NCBI RefSeq assembly: GCF_040183065.1
Contig: NC_091121.1
Location: forward strand, 60,916,287-60,980,286
Origin: Periplaneta americana
Taxonomy: Eukaryota; Arthropoda; Insecta; Blattodea; Blattidae
Direction: 5' to 3'
Length of the DNA stretch: 64,000 nt
This document shows, piece after piece, positions 1 through 10,684 of this stretch (positions are counted from its first letter, which is position 1; every line of letters starts with the position of its first letter). A program made the translations under genes and the position numbers. A model generated the notes under the pieces. That model had not been told where the DNA came from, made no database searches, and saw nothing but the letters and a program-made list of their open reading frames with translations.

Positions 1-8
1 AGCAACCA

Positions 9-894
9 CTATAAGTCTTTAACTTCTTCTTCAGAATCATCTGAGCTATGTTCACTAGCTTCATTGGCACTACCTTGAGAATGATACATTTTCTCGTAGA
101 ATCCCATGTCTGCTGAAGCAATGTACAGTATATCATTGCCAGTTTCATCACATCTTCATATTTTTAGCCCTTTAAACAGGCAATGGCCCATTGTACAATA
201 ATATCTCTGGAAACCAAGCTCTCCGTTGGTTGTTTTCTTCAGAAAACTGAACCCTGAAAAAACAGTTGCCTATTGATTTGGCTGACTTTCAATATATATT
301 TGTGCTGGGAACTGTATTGAAATACTTTATATTGAGATTTTATATTGAAATTCTTGTTTTTATGTTTCCTTTAAACAAAGGTTTGAAATGGTATCTGAAG
401 ATCTGAACATGGTTTGTGTGACAGGAACAACTGTAAATAACGTAGATGATTTCCTGAGAAGTTATTGACATTCGTCAGGACTAATCAATCCAGTTATATG
501 CCTTTTCTTCTTTTCAATAATGCCAAAGTCCCTGTCACATAACTTGTATGCACATGAAAAGTTACGAACCCCTGAATCTTCACCTTTTCTAGGCCTTCGT
601 CGTTGAATAGATCTTGGTGTAATGGATGCACACAAAAGTCATCTTGTGCTTTCTTACTTAAAAGACAGTTGAACTTGGTTATTATTTCCTTTTTTTCTTC
701 TCCGTCCAATATATCAACATATTTTCGCCTACAATTATATGCAGGGCCTATTTCACGAGCTGCATGAGACATAATAATTCACCCTTTAATCTTTTCACTT
801 TGTCTCTGTTTATTTTCCATTTACTGGGATCACGCTTTCTTATCCTTGAATGTTCACCATTATCACTATCACTGCTTGAATTATCAGTTGACAT
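9..894 (-). pseudogene. Broken transposon-associated gene, N- and C-terminal parts only
   Basis: The minus strand starts at an ATG at 894 with a Ser/Asp-rich leader, then RKRDPSKWK and a basic stretch. After a frameshift near 770 it continues at 772-494 with a Cys-poor version of a segment (NCRRKY, then an acidic helix ending in KKAQDDF) that I recall from an uncharacterised, multi-copy protein family of insect genomes. A second minus-strand piece at 185-9 carries FYEKMYHSQG and an acidic tail (DDSEEEVKDL) before a stop, and looks like a C-terminus. One in-frame TGA is visible in it at about 165. The middle of the protein is missing, so this is a decayed copy. Function unknown; I infer a mobile or repeatedly copied gene. 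Confidence 0.4.
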
Positions 895-987
895 GTTTGA
901 AACACACAATAAACTTACAAAGCTACACTACACCTCGTTCATGCAGCCATTTTACTAAAAGGAAACAACTGCTACACTTGTGATATC

Positions 988-1200
988 ATCTTTTGGTGCA
1001 AGAACCAGACAAGTCCAGGACTAGTCTGATTCTTGCTCCAAACACACCCACGGTCTCTGTTGGCAACTAAGCATATCTCATTCAGATAAGTCCACACAAC
1101 TCTGGTTCTTGCACCAAAAGATGCTCACTGTCGTATTATATATCATGCATACTCTAACTCGTTTTCGACCAAAAGTGGACTTATCTGGTTTTTGCACCAA
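988..1200. repeat. Cluster of inverted GGTGCAAGAACCAG motifs
   Basis: The 22 bases at 988-1009 are repeated exactly, inverted, at 1101-1122. The stretch 992-1043 is also a hairpin in itself (TTTGGTGCAAGAACCAGAC against a near-perfect complement). A fourth degraded copy of the motif lies at about 1182-1200, and GATAAGTCCAC occurs in both orientations between them. This looks like fold-back ends of a small transposon. It sits between the broken gene and Helitron copy A. Confidence 0.55.
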
Positions 1201-1205
1201 ACACC

Positions 1206-2606
1206 TCAATTCCTTTAACATGTTTCTTAATTTTTATTTCATGCATCCATACTTTAATGAAGACTGACATATCATTTAGATTTAATGTGTATACTTTATT
1301 TTACTTGCTATATGTTTCCATTGAATTATGATAATAACTTAATTTTAACCCTTGTTTTCTACGTATTCAGTAAATGACGCTTGGGCCACTATGGTTCTGA
1401 ACCCTTCATATAATTTAAATAACTTAAATTATATTATATTATATTATATTATATTATATTATATTATATTATATTATATTATATTATATTATATTATATT
1501 ATATTATATTATATTATATTATATTATATTATATAAAAATGCGTTGATAACGGATGTACACCGATAAGTAAGTTTTTAATTTGTTATGGGGGCTCTTGAA
1601 TCTCAGGAGGAACAAATTTTATTTTGCAACAGCGCAACATAATCTGCTTGGCTCATTACCCAATTTTTTTGCATTGCATTTAATGCATATGTATTTTATG
1701 TATTTTAACACGATTCAATTGAGCATAGTTAAAATTTGGATTATAAAATAATGGAATGCTAAGCTAACATATTATTACTGCATACTAAATAAATACACTC
1801 TTGTGGTTCGTTAATTCTCTGAGATAAACATTATTTTAAGAAATACAGGAAACGAATACACAGAATAGCCTATCAAGTTGTTTGTGCATAAGAAGCTATT
1901 TTAATCTTACCTTTATTCACTCCGAAGTTACTGTAATAACACTATAGCATTATGTCCATATAGAGAAACTACACTTTCCAATGGTGAAATAATAATTAAT
2001 TACACAAATCGGTTAATTTATTTAGCTTCCGATATTACTTCATACAAACACAGAAACATTCTCTGTAGGCTATGATTCATAGCTTTCGATTGTTGTTGAC
2101 CGAGGCCCCTTATAGACGAATTCATTTGTTTATTTCATTACACCGCCTTGGATGGCAGTTACTTTAATTTTGAAACTCATTTATCTCATTAAATATCAGT
2201 CCTATCAAAATTTTTCAAAGAATAAAACTTATCGGAAATGGCTTTCAAAGAAATGTTTGTTATGTAACATTTTTCACAAAAATCAATAATAAGCGAGATA
2301 TTTCGATTTATTTAATTCAGACCCCCTTATAACCCCCCTTTTAAATAATGTATTTTGAATGCCATATAGCCTAAAGTCTAAGTTACAACGAACTTAATTT
2401 ATATTCAAATTTTCATCGAAATCGGTTCAGCCATTATCGCGTGAAAAGGTAAAGGTAACATACAGACAGACAGACATACAAACAAAAATTTAAAAAAAGC
2501 GATTTTCGATTTCAGGGTGGTTAATTATGTATGTTAGGACCAGTTATTTGTGGAAAATCGAAAATTACCAGAAAAATTTCGGCTACAGATTTATTATTAG
2601 TATAGA
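1206..2606 (-). mobile_element. Helitron-like element, copy A (long form, 3' truncated)
   Basis: Read on the minus strand the element begins at 2606 with TCTATACTAATAATAAATCT and matches copies at 37.6, 48.2 and 49.3 kb through a shared block (TCACGCGATAATGGCTGAAC and GTTATAAGGGGG). It contains the internal (AATAT)n module found in copies C and E. It stops near 1206 inside the sequence that precedes the CTAG end in copy E, so the 3' end is lost. The 5' TC and the A/T insertion site are Helitron hallmarks seen in the intact copies. It encodes no protein and is non-autonomous. Confidence 0.65.
1427..1534. repeat. (ATATT)n pentanucleotide array
   Basis: About 21 units of a 5-bp repeat, nearly perfect. 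It lies inside Helitron copy A. The same repeat is at the same internal position in copies C and E, so it travels with the element rather than arising independently. Confidence 0.9.
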
Positions 2607-3083
2607 TATACATTTTCATTTTTGTAAAAAATAGTTCATCATAAATTTTGGTCTTGTAATATGTATTGCTACATAAAATACAAAATACCGATATATACAT
2701 ATTGTTGATGTAGCTCACATGCGTTTGAGCAAGCTCGTGTTCGGAGATGGTTCCTATAAATAAGAACTAAAGTGGACTTGTTTTAGGTACAAAGCACGTA
2801 CGGTCAGAAGACCCGTGCATTGGATTTAAGAGATAATTGTGATAATATAACATCTGTATGTATAATATTACTCAATATCTCGTTACATAAGTAAGAACTA
2901 TTTTGTACTAAATTGAACATAACAAAGCTTCAATAAAATTAAAAAACCGATGCAATTATTACAAAACGGGGATAATTACGAAAATAAAAGTACATAATTA
3001 AGTCAAGAACAGAGTATAAGTTGTAATGAATAAATAGTATATTGAAATTAAGAAAAGGAAAGGAGGAAAAATGAATATGAATA

Positions 3084-3644
3084 CTAAATAATTTGCTTAA
3101 TTGTTGTCATAAATTTATTAAACCCATAATAACCTAAGTCAGGATTTATTATCAAAATAGAGTTGTATAACCTTGGCCCGTAACTCTGGCTATGATTTAT
3201 TTCAGTGGTTGTGTAACATCTAGGTTCAGCTAAAGGACATGCCAAATTTCTTCTGGTAGGATAAACATGTTGTTCTTTATATTTCAGACGATTTTTATGA
3301 TAATATTTTAATAATGTATATTTAGGCCTGTATATCTGTTCAATTTGTAAAACATCAAAATCGGAATAAATCAAATTTGTTTGGGTAAAATCAATTGACT
3401 TGTTTAAGCAAATTTTATTTATCCGTTTTTGAAGCAATGTGAATGGAGAAAGTGTAAATTTTGTTGCTCCTCTCCATCCGATTGTATCATACTGGATGAC
3501 AGATTGAACCAAACCTAAATAATTTCAGAGTATTTGTGGGGATGTAAGAGCGAAGAATTACAAATTTATAACTTGTTTATATAAAGAAGAAACTTGTTTA
3601 TCCCACTTTAAATGCCGATCAATAATAATTCCTAAGTACCTACT
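3084..3644 (-). pseudogene. LINE reverse transcriptase C-terminal fragment (Jockey/CR1-like)
   Basis: One minus-strand frame runs from YLGIIIDRHLKWDK (3638) through VQSVIQYDTIGWRG to LQKRINKIC and a C-terminal region ending at 3084. The 'LGIIID.HLKW', 'QSV.QY.I.GWGG' and 'LQKR..KIC' signatures are the post-catalytic region of non-LTR reverse transcriptases. Two in-frame stops (near 3555 and 3525) break it. Upstream polymerase motifs are absent, so it is a 5'-truncated dead copy. AT-rich sequence downstream on this strand (3083 to about 2720) is probably its 3' UTR; it abuts Helitron copy A. Confidence 0.6.
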
Positions 3645-3779
3645 TCACTTGAGTAGATTCCTTCAGAATAAGATATTTATAATATTTAATTTGTTCCAAA
3701 ATAAGATTATGAGAACAAATTTTACTCCTAATGAAAGTCGGTTATATATTTCGGTAGATATACCTATTTACCTTGTATT

Positions 3780-4230
3780 GTGGGTCCCTATCACCACGGC
3801 ATGGCGCGTTCTCAGGTTGCGGATAGAGGAGACTGCCTCCAGATATGGAGGGAGCTGCGAATATATTAAATAAGCAGTCGTAGATAGCCGATAAGGTGTG
3901 GTCCTCCAGCGTGGAGGTTGGGCGAAGGGCTAACAACCCATCACCGTAAAAAACAGCTTGTTACGAAACCTTACAATAAGCCTCAGAATAGGACTGATTC
4001 TCTGGCACGACCACAGCAAAGTTAGTTGGGAGGCCGGAGGGAAAAAGACCATTGAGGACGCGGAGACGTAGATGGGAGGATAATAAAATGGATTTGAGGG
4101 AGGTGGGATATGATGATAGAGACTGGATTAAACTTGCACAAGATAGGGACCAGGGACCGATGACGGGCTTGTGTGAGGGCGACAATGTACCTGCGGGTTC
4201 CTTAAAAGCCATTTGTAAGTAAGTAAGTAA
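3780..4230 (+). mobile_element. Internally deleted RTE-like LINE (5' leader joined to 3' end)
   Basis: Bases about 3780-4016 resemble the 5' leader of the cockroach RTE-like LINE (recalled). At about 4017 the sequence jumps to the extreme 3' part (GTTAGTTGGGAGGCCGGAGG) and ends in CCTTAAAAGCCATTTG plus (TAAG)n at 4215-4230. Nearly the whole coding region is missing. The 3' part matches the homologous segment of the copies at 4.3, 33.5 and 35.4 kb. It lies tail-to-tail with the next copy, about 110 bp away. Confidence 0.55.
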
Positions 4231-4340
4231 TATATAGCCTATCTATTTATGTCGTGATTTTTTCAGTTGAATTTAGTACATGTACGAAAATTTATCTTTC
4301 AAGCTTATGTTGAAATTTAGCCACGTTTATTTTAATGTCT

Positions 4341-5459
4341 TACTTACTTACTGGCTTTTAAGGAACCCGGAGGTTCATTGCCGCCCTCACATAAGCCCGC
4401 CATCGGTCCCTATCCTGAGCAAGATTAATCCAGTCTCTATCATCATATCCCACCTCCCTCAAATCCATTTTAATATTATCTTCCCACCTACGTCTCGGCC
4501 TCCCCAAAGATCTTTTTCCCTCCGGTCTCCCAACTAACACTCTATATGCATTTCTGGAATCGCCCATACGTGCTACATGTCCTGCCCATCTCAAACGTCT
4601 GGATTTTATGTTCCTAATTATGTCAGGTGAAGTATACAATGCGTGCAGCTCTGCGTTGTGTAACTTTCTCCATTCTCCTGTAACTTCATCCCTCTTAGCC
4701 CCAAATATTTTCCTAAGAACCTTAATCTCTGCTCCTCTCTCAAAGTGAGAGTCCAAGTTTGACAACCATACAGAACAACCGGTAATATAACTGTTTTATA
4801 AATTCTAACTTTCAGATTTTTTGACAGCAAACTAGATGACAAAAGCTTCTCAACGGAATAATAGCACGAATTTCCCATATTTGTTCTGCGTTTAATTTTT
4901 CCACCTTTTCGAAGGATAAATCTCCAATTTTTATAGTTCCATTTCGTAGAATATTCTGGTCACGAGACATAATCATATACTTAGTATTTTCGGGATTTAC
5001 TTCCAACCCTATCGCTTTACCTGCTTCAACTAGAATTTCCGCGTTTTCCCTAATCGTTTGTGGATTTTCTCCTAACATATTCACGTCATCCGCATAGACA
5101 AGAAGTTGATGTAACCCGTTCAATTTCAAACCCTCTGTGTTATCCTGAACTTTCCTAATGACATATTCTAGAGCGAAGTTAAAATAAAGGTGATAGTGCA
5201 TCTCCCTGCTTTAGACCGCAGTGAATTGGAAAAGCATTAGATATAAACTGGCCTATACGGACTCTGCTGTAAGTTTCACTAAGACACATTTTAATTAATC
5301 GAACTAGTTTCTTGGGAATACCAAATTGACTAAGAATATTATATAAAACTTCTCTCTTAACCGAGTCATACGCCTTTTTGAAATCTATGAATAACTGATG
5401 TACTGTACCCTTATACTCCCATTTTTTCTCCAATATCTGTCGAATATAAATGTCTATGA
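4341..5459 (-). pseudogene. RTE-like LINE, 5'-truncated, with 12-bp target duplication
   Basis: Read on the minus strand the copy enters inside the reverse-transcriptase domain (RQILEKKWEYKGTVHQ), followed by FIDFKKAYDSV, GLKQGDALSPLF and YADDVNML (the YADD catalytic box). The C-terminal 'LYGCQTWTL' and 'GRPRRRWEDNIKMDL' region follows, ending at AAMNLRVP. Three or more frameshifts (about 5190, 4870 and 4740) make it dead. The 3' end is a (TAAG)n tail at 4341-4352. ATTTTAATGTCT at 4329-4340 recurs exactly at 5460-5471, a 12-bp target-site duplication. RTE clade is my best guess. Confidence 0.8.
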
Positions 5460-5702
5460 ATTTTAATGTCTATGATATTTATTTTAATAACAGATTCATA
5501 ATAATACAATCGTCAGTGAGTTTGAGTATGCGTATCATCGTTGAGAAAAACAACAACTAGCCATAGTCAGCAAGCAGTCATGGTTAAAGTGGTTCACTGA
5601 ACTTCGCTTTGGCACGTGCAGTGTCACGAGTGTCAATAATTGTTTTCATTAGATTGAAAGGTGTAGGTCACAGGCTTCGGCGCTACGTCCTTTTTTGAAC
5701 TA

Positions 5703-7018
5703 TTGGGTTAATGCAAAAGTCTTTATTTCAGACTAGCCGTACCCGTGCGCTCCGTTGCACCCGTTAGAAATAAATATAAAAGTAATTACATAATTAAAAT
5801 AGGACATTTGATCCAGGGAACATCCGTGTTTCATAGAAGGATAAATCGTTTATTATGTTACTTAATTTATATTGTATTAAAAAAATTAAAATGCGATCAT
5901 TTTGATTCAGAGAGCACTCATTTGGCCATAAAAATTATTTTAGGAAATACAGGAAACGAATGTACAGAATAGCCTATCAAGTTTTCTGTGCATAAGAATC
6001 TATTTTAATCTTACCTGTCCTCGATTCACTCAGAAGTTACGGTAATAACATTATAGCATTATGTCCATCTAGAGAAACTACAGTTTCCAATGGTGAATTA
6101 ATAATTAATTATACAAATCGGTTAATTTAGCTTCCGATATTACTTCATACAAACACAAAAACATTCTCTGTAGGCTATGTTTCATAGCTTTCGATTGTTG
6201 TCGAAGGCCCCTTATAGACGAAGTCATTTGTTTTTTATTTCATTACAGTGCCTTAGATGGCGTTGTTATTGTAATTTTGAAACTCATTTATCTCATTAAA
6301 TATCAGTTCTATCAAAATTTTGCATAAAATAAAACTTATCGGAAATTTTTTTTTAAAGAAACTTTTGTTAATATTTGTATATTATTGTATATTATACTGT
6401 AATATTTTTCATGAAAATTCATAATAAGGGAGATATTTCGATTTATTTAATTCAAACCCCCTTATAACGCCCCTTTTAAATAAAATATTTTGAATGCCAT
6501 ATAGCCTAAATTCTAAGTTACAACGAACTTAATTTATATTCCAATTTTCATATAAATCGATTCAGCCATTATCGCGTGAAAAGTTAACAAACATCCAGAC
6601 AGACAGACAGACATACAAACAAAAATTTCAAAAAAGCAATTTTCGGTTTCAGGACGGTTAATTATATATGTTAGGACCAATTATTTTGGAAAATCAAAAA
6701 TTACCAGAAAAATTTCGGGTACAGATTTATTATTAGTATAGATGAATAGAAGACAGAAATTAATCAGTAATATATTCTCTTACATTATCTATGAGACTCT
6801 GCCAACGCTGGAGTTCTTTCTCGATTCCGCGTCTGAAGAAATCTGCCGGTTTTGAATTAAAGAAGTCAAGCCAGTTTTATAAAGCATCTTCCTTATCAAT
6901 GGAATTCCCTTGAAGATTGTTGGATAGAGAACGGAAAAAGTGGAAATCTGAGCGCGCAAAATCCGGAGAATATGGGAGATGTGGAATTACCTCGCATCCA
7001 AGCTCCTAAATTGTTGCT
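5703..7018 (-). mobile_element. Mariner-family remnant interrupted by a Helitron
   Basis: A mariner-like terminal repeat (TTGGGTTAATGCAAAAGTC) starts at 5703 after TA. The element breaks at 5732 and resumes at 6743, the gap being Helitron copy B. From 7018 to 6743 the minus strand encodes the C-terminus of a mariner transposase: CEVIPHLPYSPDFARSDFHFFRSL with the SPD aspartate of the DDD triad. After a frameshift comes a region ending RWQSLIDNVREYITD. The N-terminal two thirds and the other terminal repeat are missing. It abuts a LINE fragment at about 7015. Confidence 0.6.
5733..6742 (-). mobile_element. Helitron-like element, copy B (short form, full length)
   Basis: Minus-strand element with 5' TC at 6742 and 3' CTAG at 5733, inserted between A (5732) and T (6743) with no target duplication. 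These are the Helitron rules. Just inside the 3' end is a GC-rich GTGC...GCAC short hairpin. At 1,010 bp this copy lacks the internal module with the (AATAT)n array present in copies A, C and E. Non-coding. It is inserted in the 3' untranslated part of a mariner remnant. Confidence 0.75.
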
Positions 7019-7852
7019 TTCACTAAGAAGAAACTGCCTACTGAAGGATGCACTGAGAGGAATGGTGAACGGGAGGAAATTTCGTGGCAGAAGACATCAG
7101 AATATGATAGACAACATTAAGATACGTGGATCGTACGCGGAGACTAACAAGCAAACTTTCTCATGGGGGTAGATAAAGAAGTTATTTTTTTTCCACCATG
7201 TTAAAAATTTCAAACCAAGTTCTTATACAAATTTTGGCCACTCGAGCGCAATTACGAGGGGCATTAAAAAAAGTTTTTCTGGGGCTGTTTACTGAAAGAA
7301 AACAGTTTCATTGGAAACATTTATTGGAACAGATACAACAACGGTTGAGCTATTTTTCAACACATTCCTCACTGAAATTGATACATTTGTCATACCATGG
7401 GATCGACAGAGAAGTGCAGACAGCTGTCATACATTGTTCCGATCCCAGGCGACAGACTTCTACGATACAGAAGATACAAAAACTGATCCCACACTATGAC
7501 GAAATGTCTCAATTCCGGTGGGGAATATGTTGAAAAATAGTTCAACAATTGCTGTATCTGTTCCAATAAATCTTTCCACGAAATTGTGTTTTTGTTTCTG
7601 TAAACGGCCCATGGAAACTTATTTTTACGGCCATCGTAATTGCGCTCGAGTGGCCAAAATTTTTATAAGCACTTGTTTTGACATTATTAACATGGTGAAG
7701 AAAAAAAAAACTTTCTCATCTGCCGCCATGAAAATGTTTGCTTGTAAGAGGAAGACGGAAAATAGAAAAGATTTGAGAATGCTAGGTTTGCAGTGAAAGA
7801 CCTGCTTTGTGCAGAACACTGAATGAATGAATGAATGAATGAATGAATGAAT
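7015..7852 (+). pseudogene. LINE C-terminal fragment with (GAAT)n tail, split by a fold-back element
   Basis: The plus strand reads KDALRGMVNGRKFRGRRHQNMIDNIK and GSYAETN up to 7144. It resumes at 7748 as RKTENRKDLRMLGLQ and a stop, followed by a short UTR and eight GAAT units at 7821-7852. I recall the phrase GMV.GR..RGRR..QMIDDIK from the C-terminus of a widespread insect endonuclease/reverse transcriptase. The same family is present at 38.8-40.7 kb with a different part preserved. Interrupted by the 7148-7744 insertion. Only the last ~60 residues remain. Confidence 0.55.
7148..7744. mobile_element. Fold-back transposon, ~600-bp imperfect palindrome
   Basis: Ends are CAAGCAAAC at 7148 and GTTTGCTTG at 7744, with TAA on both sides (7145-7147 and 7745-7747). 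The whole interior is an inverted repeat about axis 7446: for example GGCCACTCGAGCGCAATTACG at 7236-7256 and its complement at 7635-7655, and TTTATTGGAACAGATACA at 7320 and its complement near 7552. Both arms keep fragments of open frame, so an original coding sequence may have been duplicated head-to-head. A 3-bp TAA duplication would suit PIF/Harbinger-type insertion, but the family is not established. Confidence 0.65.
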
Positions 7853-7984
7853 GGTCATAAAAATACATTATGAGCAATAATTAAATGTTTATGGCCTATT
7901 CATATTTTTAATTTATCATTTTACGACGCTTTATCAACTACTATAGTCATCTAGCGTCCGAATGAGATGAAGGTGATAATGCCA

Positions 7985-8470
7985 GCGAAATGAGTCCAGG
8001 GTCCAGCGTCGCTTCTCAACTTGTTCAGATCTCGGTCTAACCAGTCACTATCCCGACGTTCATGGACTCTTCTATGTCGTTCTTCCAGCTATGATGGTCT
8101 TCGACGCTTTTTCTTTCTGGCGGTTTCCACTTTCATACTTTTTTTGGTCACCTGTTTTGATCCGATCATTCCAGACGACCACACTATGTCAGTCTCTTTT
8201 TGTCAATAATATCTCATATTATTGCTTTTAAAATTCATTATTTCTCTTATTCTATCGTTTCTGACATGTTCCAGTCTTGGTATTTGGCAGTTTCTTCTAC
8301 AGTAATCCATTTCAGTGGACACCCCAGCGGTCTTTTTCCCATTCATTTAGATCCAGTGTTTCCGAGACGTAGTCGCTGATACTCTCTACGATGGTGCTTT
8401 TGGTCTTTCTTGTTATCTTGCCACTCTAAAGCAAACAATTTAATTTTCGGTTCGCTCGTTTTCCTTGTCC
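7985..8470 (-). pseudogene. LINE C-terminal fragment, third type
   Basis: On the minus strand the frames STEMDYCRRNCQIPRLEHV and RNDRIREIMN (8310-8225), then IDKKRLT.CGRLE (about 8215-8175), PKKV.KWKPPERK and SWKNDIEESMNV (8140-8050) line up with the tail of a non-LTR retrotransposon ORF2. I recall 'MDYWRRSAKIPRLEHVRNDRI' as a common insect LINE sequence. At least three frameshifts and several stops are needed, so it is an old relic. No tail or target duplication found. Confidence 0.45.
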
Positions 8471-8479
8471 AATTTCATT

Positions 8480-8865
8480 TATTATGTCAGATTGCATCAC
8501 TAAATTCAGCCCTAAATATAATATTTTAATTACATGCTATTTTTAATGTGACACGATTCTTCGCTCAAGATCAACTGCCTTCTTATCCCCTACAACTAAG
8601 ATATTCGTTTTTTTTTTATTTAAAGTAGAATCTCGATTGTCCGTTTAATGGTTATTCGAAAAAAAGGATAAACCATAATTATCAATTTTAATAGACTTCA
8701 GTTTAGCTGGTACAATTTGACATGCTTTAAAATTCGGTTTCCTTTTTCTGCACTTCCCTGCAACTAAGTTCCATTTATATCTAGGTATTCTAAGTTTGCT
8801 AATTACTGATAAATATTCGAGCAAGGGGATGCAAAATTAAATTTGTATGATAATTCAAAGGGAGT
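8480..8865. other. No feature recognised
   Basis: AT-rich sequence between the LINE relic and the minisatellite. No coding frame, terminal repeat or RNA signature seen. Confidence 0.5.
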
Positions 8866-9866
8866 GAAACTATTGAAATATATGTGTTGCTTTGAGATGT
8901 ATGAAACATCGATCAGCGTTAATTTTGTTGATTCGAAAATATTCTAAGTAATTGTTGCTCTGAGATGTATGAAACATCGGCCAGCGGTAATTTTTATTGA
9001 TTCGCCAAAATATTCAAAGTAATTATCGTTTTGACATGTATGAAACATCGGTCAGCGTTAATTTTAATGTTACGCCAAAATATTCAAAGTAATTATTGCT
9101 TTGACATGTATGAAACATCGGCCAGCGTTAATTTTATTGATTCGCCAAAATATTCAAAATAATTATTGCTTTGACATGTATGAAACATCGGCCAGCATTA
9201 ATTTCATTGATTCACCAAAATATTGAAAGTAATTATTGCTTTGACATGTATGAAACATCGATCAGCGTTAATTTTATTGATTCCGAAATATTCTAAGTAA
9301 TTATTGCTCTGAAATGTATGAAACATCGGCCAGCTGTAATTTTATTGATTCGCCAAAATATTCAAAATAATTATTGCTTTGACATGTATAAAACATCGAT
9401 CAGCGTTAATTTTATTGATTCGAAAATATTCTAAGTAATTATTGCTCTGAAATGTATAAAACATCGATCAGCGTTAATTTTATTGATTCGAAAATATTCT
9501 AAGTAATTATTGCTCTGAAATGTATGAAACATCGGCCAGCGGTAATTTTTATTGATTCGCCAAAATATTCAAAATAATTATAGCTTTGATATGTATGAAA
9601 CATCGGCCAGCGTTAATTTTGATTCGAAAATATTTTAAGTAATTGTTGCTCTGAAATGTATGAAACATCGGCCAGCGGTAATTTTATTGATTCGCCAAAA
9701 TGTTCAAAGTAATTATGGCTTTGACATGTATGAAACATCGGCCAGCGTTAATTTTATTGATTCACCAAAGTATTCTACGTAATTGTTGCTTTGAGATATA
9801 TGAAACATGGCCAGCAGTAATTCTATTGATTCACCAACATATTCTAAGAAAATGTTGTTTTGAGTC
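8866..9866. repeat. 70-bp minisatellite, about 14 copies
   Basis: ATGAAACATCG recurs at 8901, 8969, 9040, 9110, 9180, 9250 and onward to about 9800, spacing 68-71 bp. Two monomer versions interleave. One has GATCAGCG, CGAAAATATTCTAAG and GCTCTGA. The other has GGCCAGCG, CGCCAAAATATTCAAAG and GCTTTGAC. The order is partly alternating, suggesting unequal exchange of dimers. No ORF is conserved across monomers. Confidence 0.9.
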
Positions 9867-10401
9867 TTCTGGTTGCTGTTAGTTAAAGTTCGAGACCACC
9901 AACCTTCAAGAATTTGACTCTTTGGTATATTCCGTCCTCATCCCCTGAGTATTCTAAAATAACGCGAGATTGCGAGATATTCAAAAGTAGTATGTGGTCA
10001 TTGTGGTACAAGATCACTTCTTGACACAGTAGAGATACACGAAAAGTGACGTATATACCTAACTAGTCTTTGTGACAGAGATATAAATCTTCCACTTCTC
10101 TGCCGACAAGTAATCATGCCGTAGAATATTAATTAAACGTATTCTGAATTATATAAGCTGAGAAGAATAACACAGAAAATATTTGCGAAAAATGAAGTGG
10201 CCTCACGTCAATATATTGGTCTGATTAACTTTGGAAATACTGTGACATCTGTGCCCTACACTCCGATATACGATAATTAACTGTGAACTCTGTGATGAAC
10301 CGTGGTGCAGGTCAGCGCAATCGACCTGCATGTATATCTTTTTCTTCGAATTACAAGCAACCTCTACAGTGGAACACACATGCTGACATAGGCCATGTGT
10401 T
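9867..10401. other. No feature recognised
   Basis: Unique-looking AT-rich DNA between the minisatellite and a SINE. No gene, repeat or RNA signature found. Confidence 0.5.
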
Positions 10402-10413
10402 TTATACTTAAGA

Positions 10414-10672
10414 ACGCCACCGGCGTAGCTAAGTCGGTTAAGGCGCTTGCCTGCCGGTCTGAAGTTGCGCTCGGAGCGGTTTTGATCTCCACTTGGGCTG
10501 ATTACCTGGTAGGGGTTTTTCCGAGGTTTTCCCCAACCGTAAGGTGAATACCAGGTAATCTATGGCGAATCCTCGACCTCATCTCGCCAAATACCATCTC
10601 ACTATCACAAATCTCATCGACGCTAAATACCCTAGTAATTGATACAGCGTCGTTGAATAACCAACTAAAAAA
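10414..10672 (+). mobile_element. tRNA-derived SINE with 12-bp target duplication
   Basis: The head is tRNA-like: GGCGTAGCTAAGTCGGTTAAG contains a Pol III A box, and GGTTTTGATCTCC is a decayed B box. The body (TGATTACCTGGTAGGGGTTT, then CTCATCTCGCCAAATACC) and tail (GATACAGCGTCGTTGAATAACC then ACTAAAAAA) match a SINE I recall as abundant in cockroaches. TTATACTTAAGA lies on both sides (10402-10413 and 10673-10684), a clear target-site duplication. A 3' fragment of the same family is at 42.36 kb. Confidence 0.85.
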
Positions 10673-10684
10673 TTATACTTAAGA

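Noticed and set aside
1352..1567. 71-codon open frame over the ATATT array
   Set aside because: Translation is a microsatellite read-through (repeating ILYY) inside a non-coding Helitron.
8866..9866. CRISPR-like array
   Set aside because: Repeats are contiguous 70-bp units with no unique spacers, and the DNA is eukaryotic.
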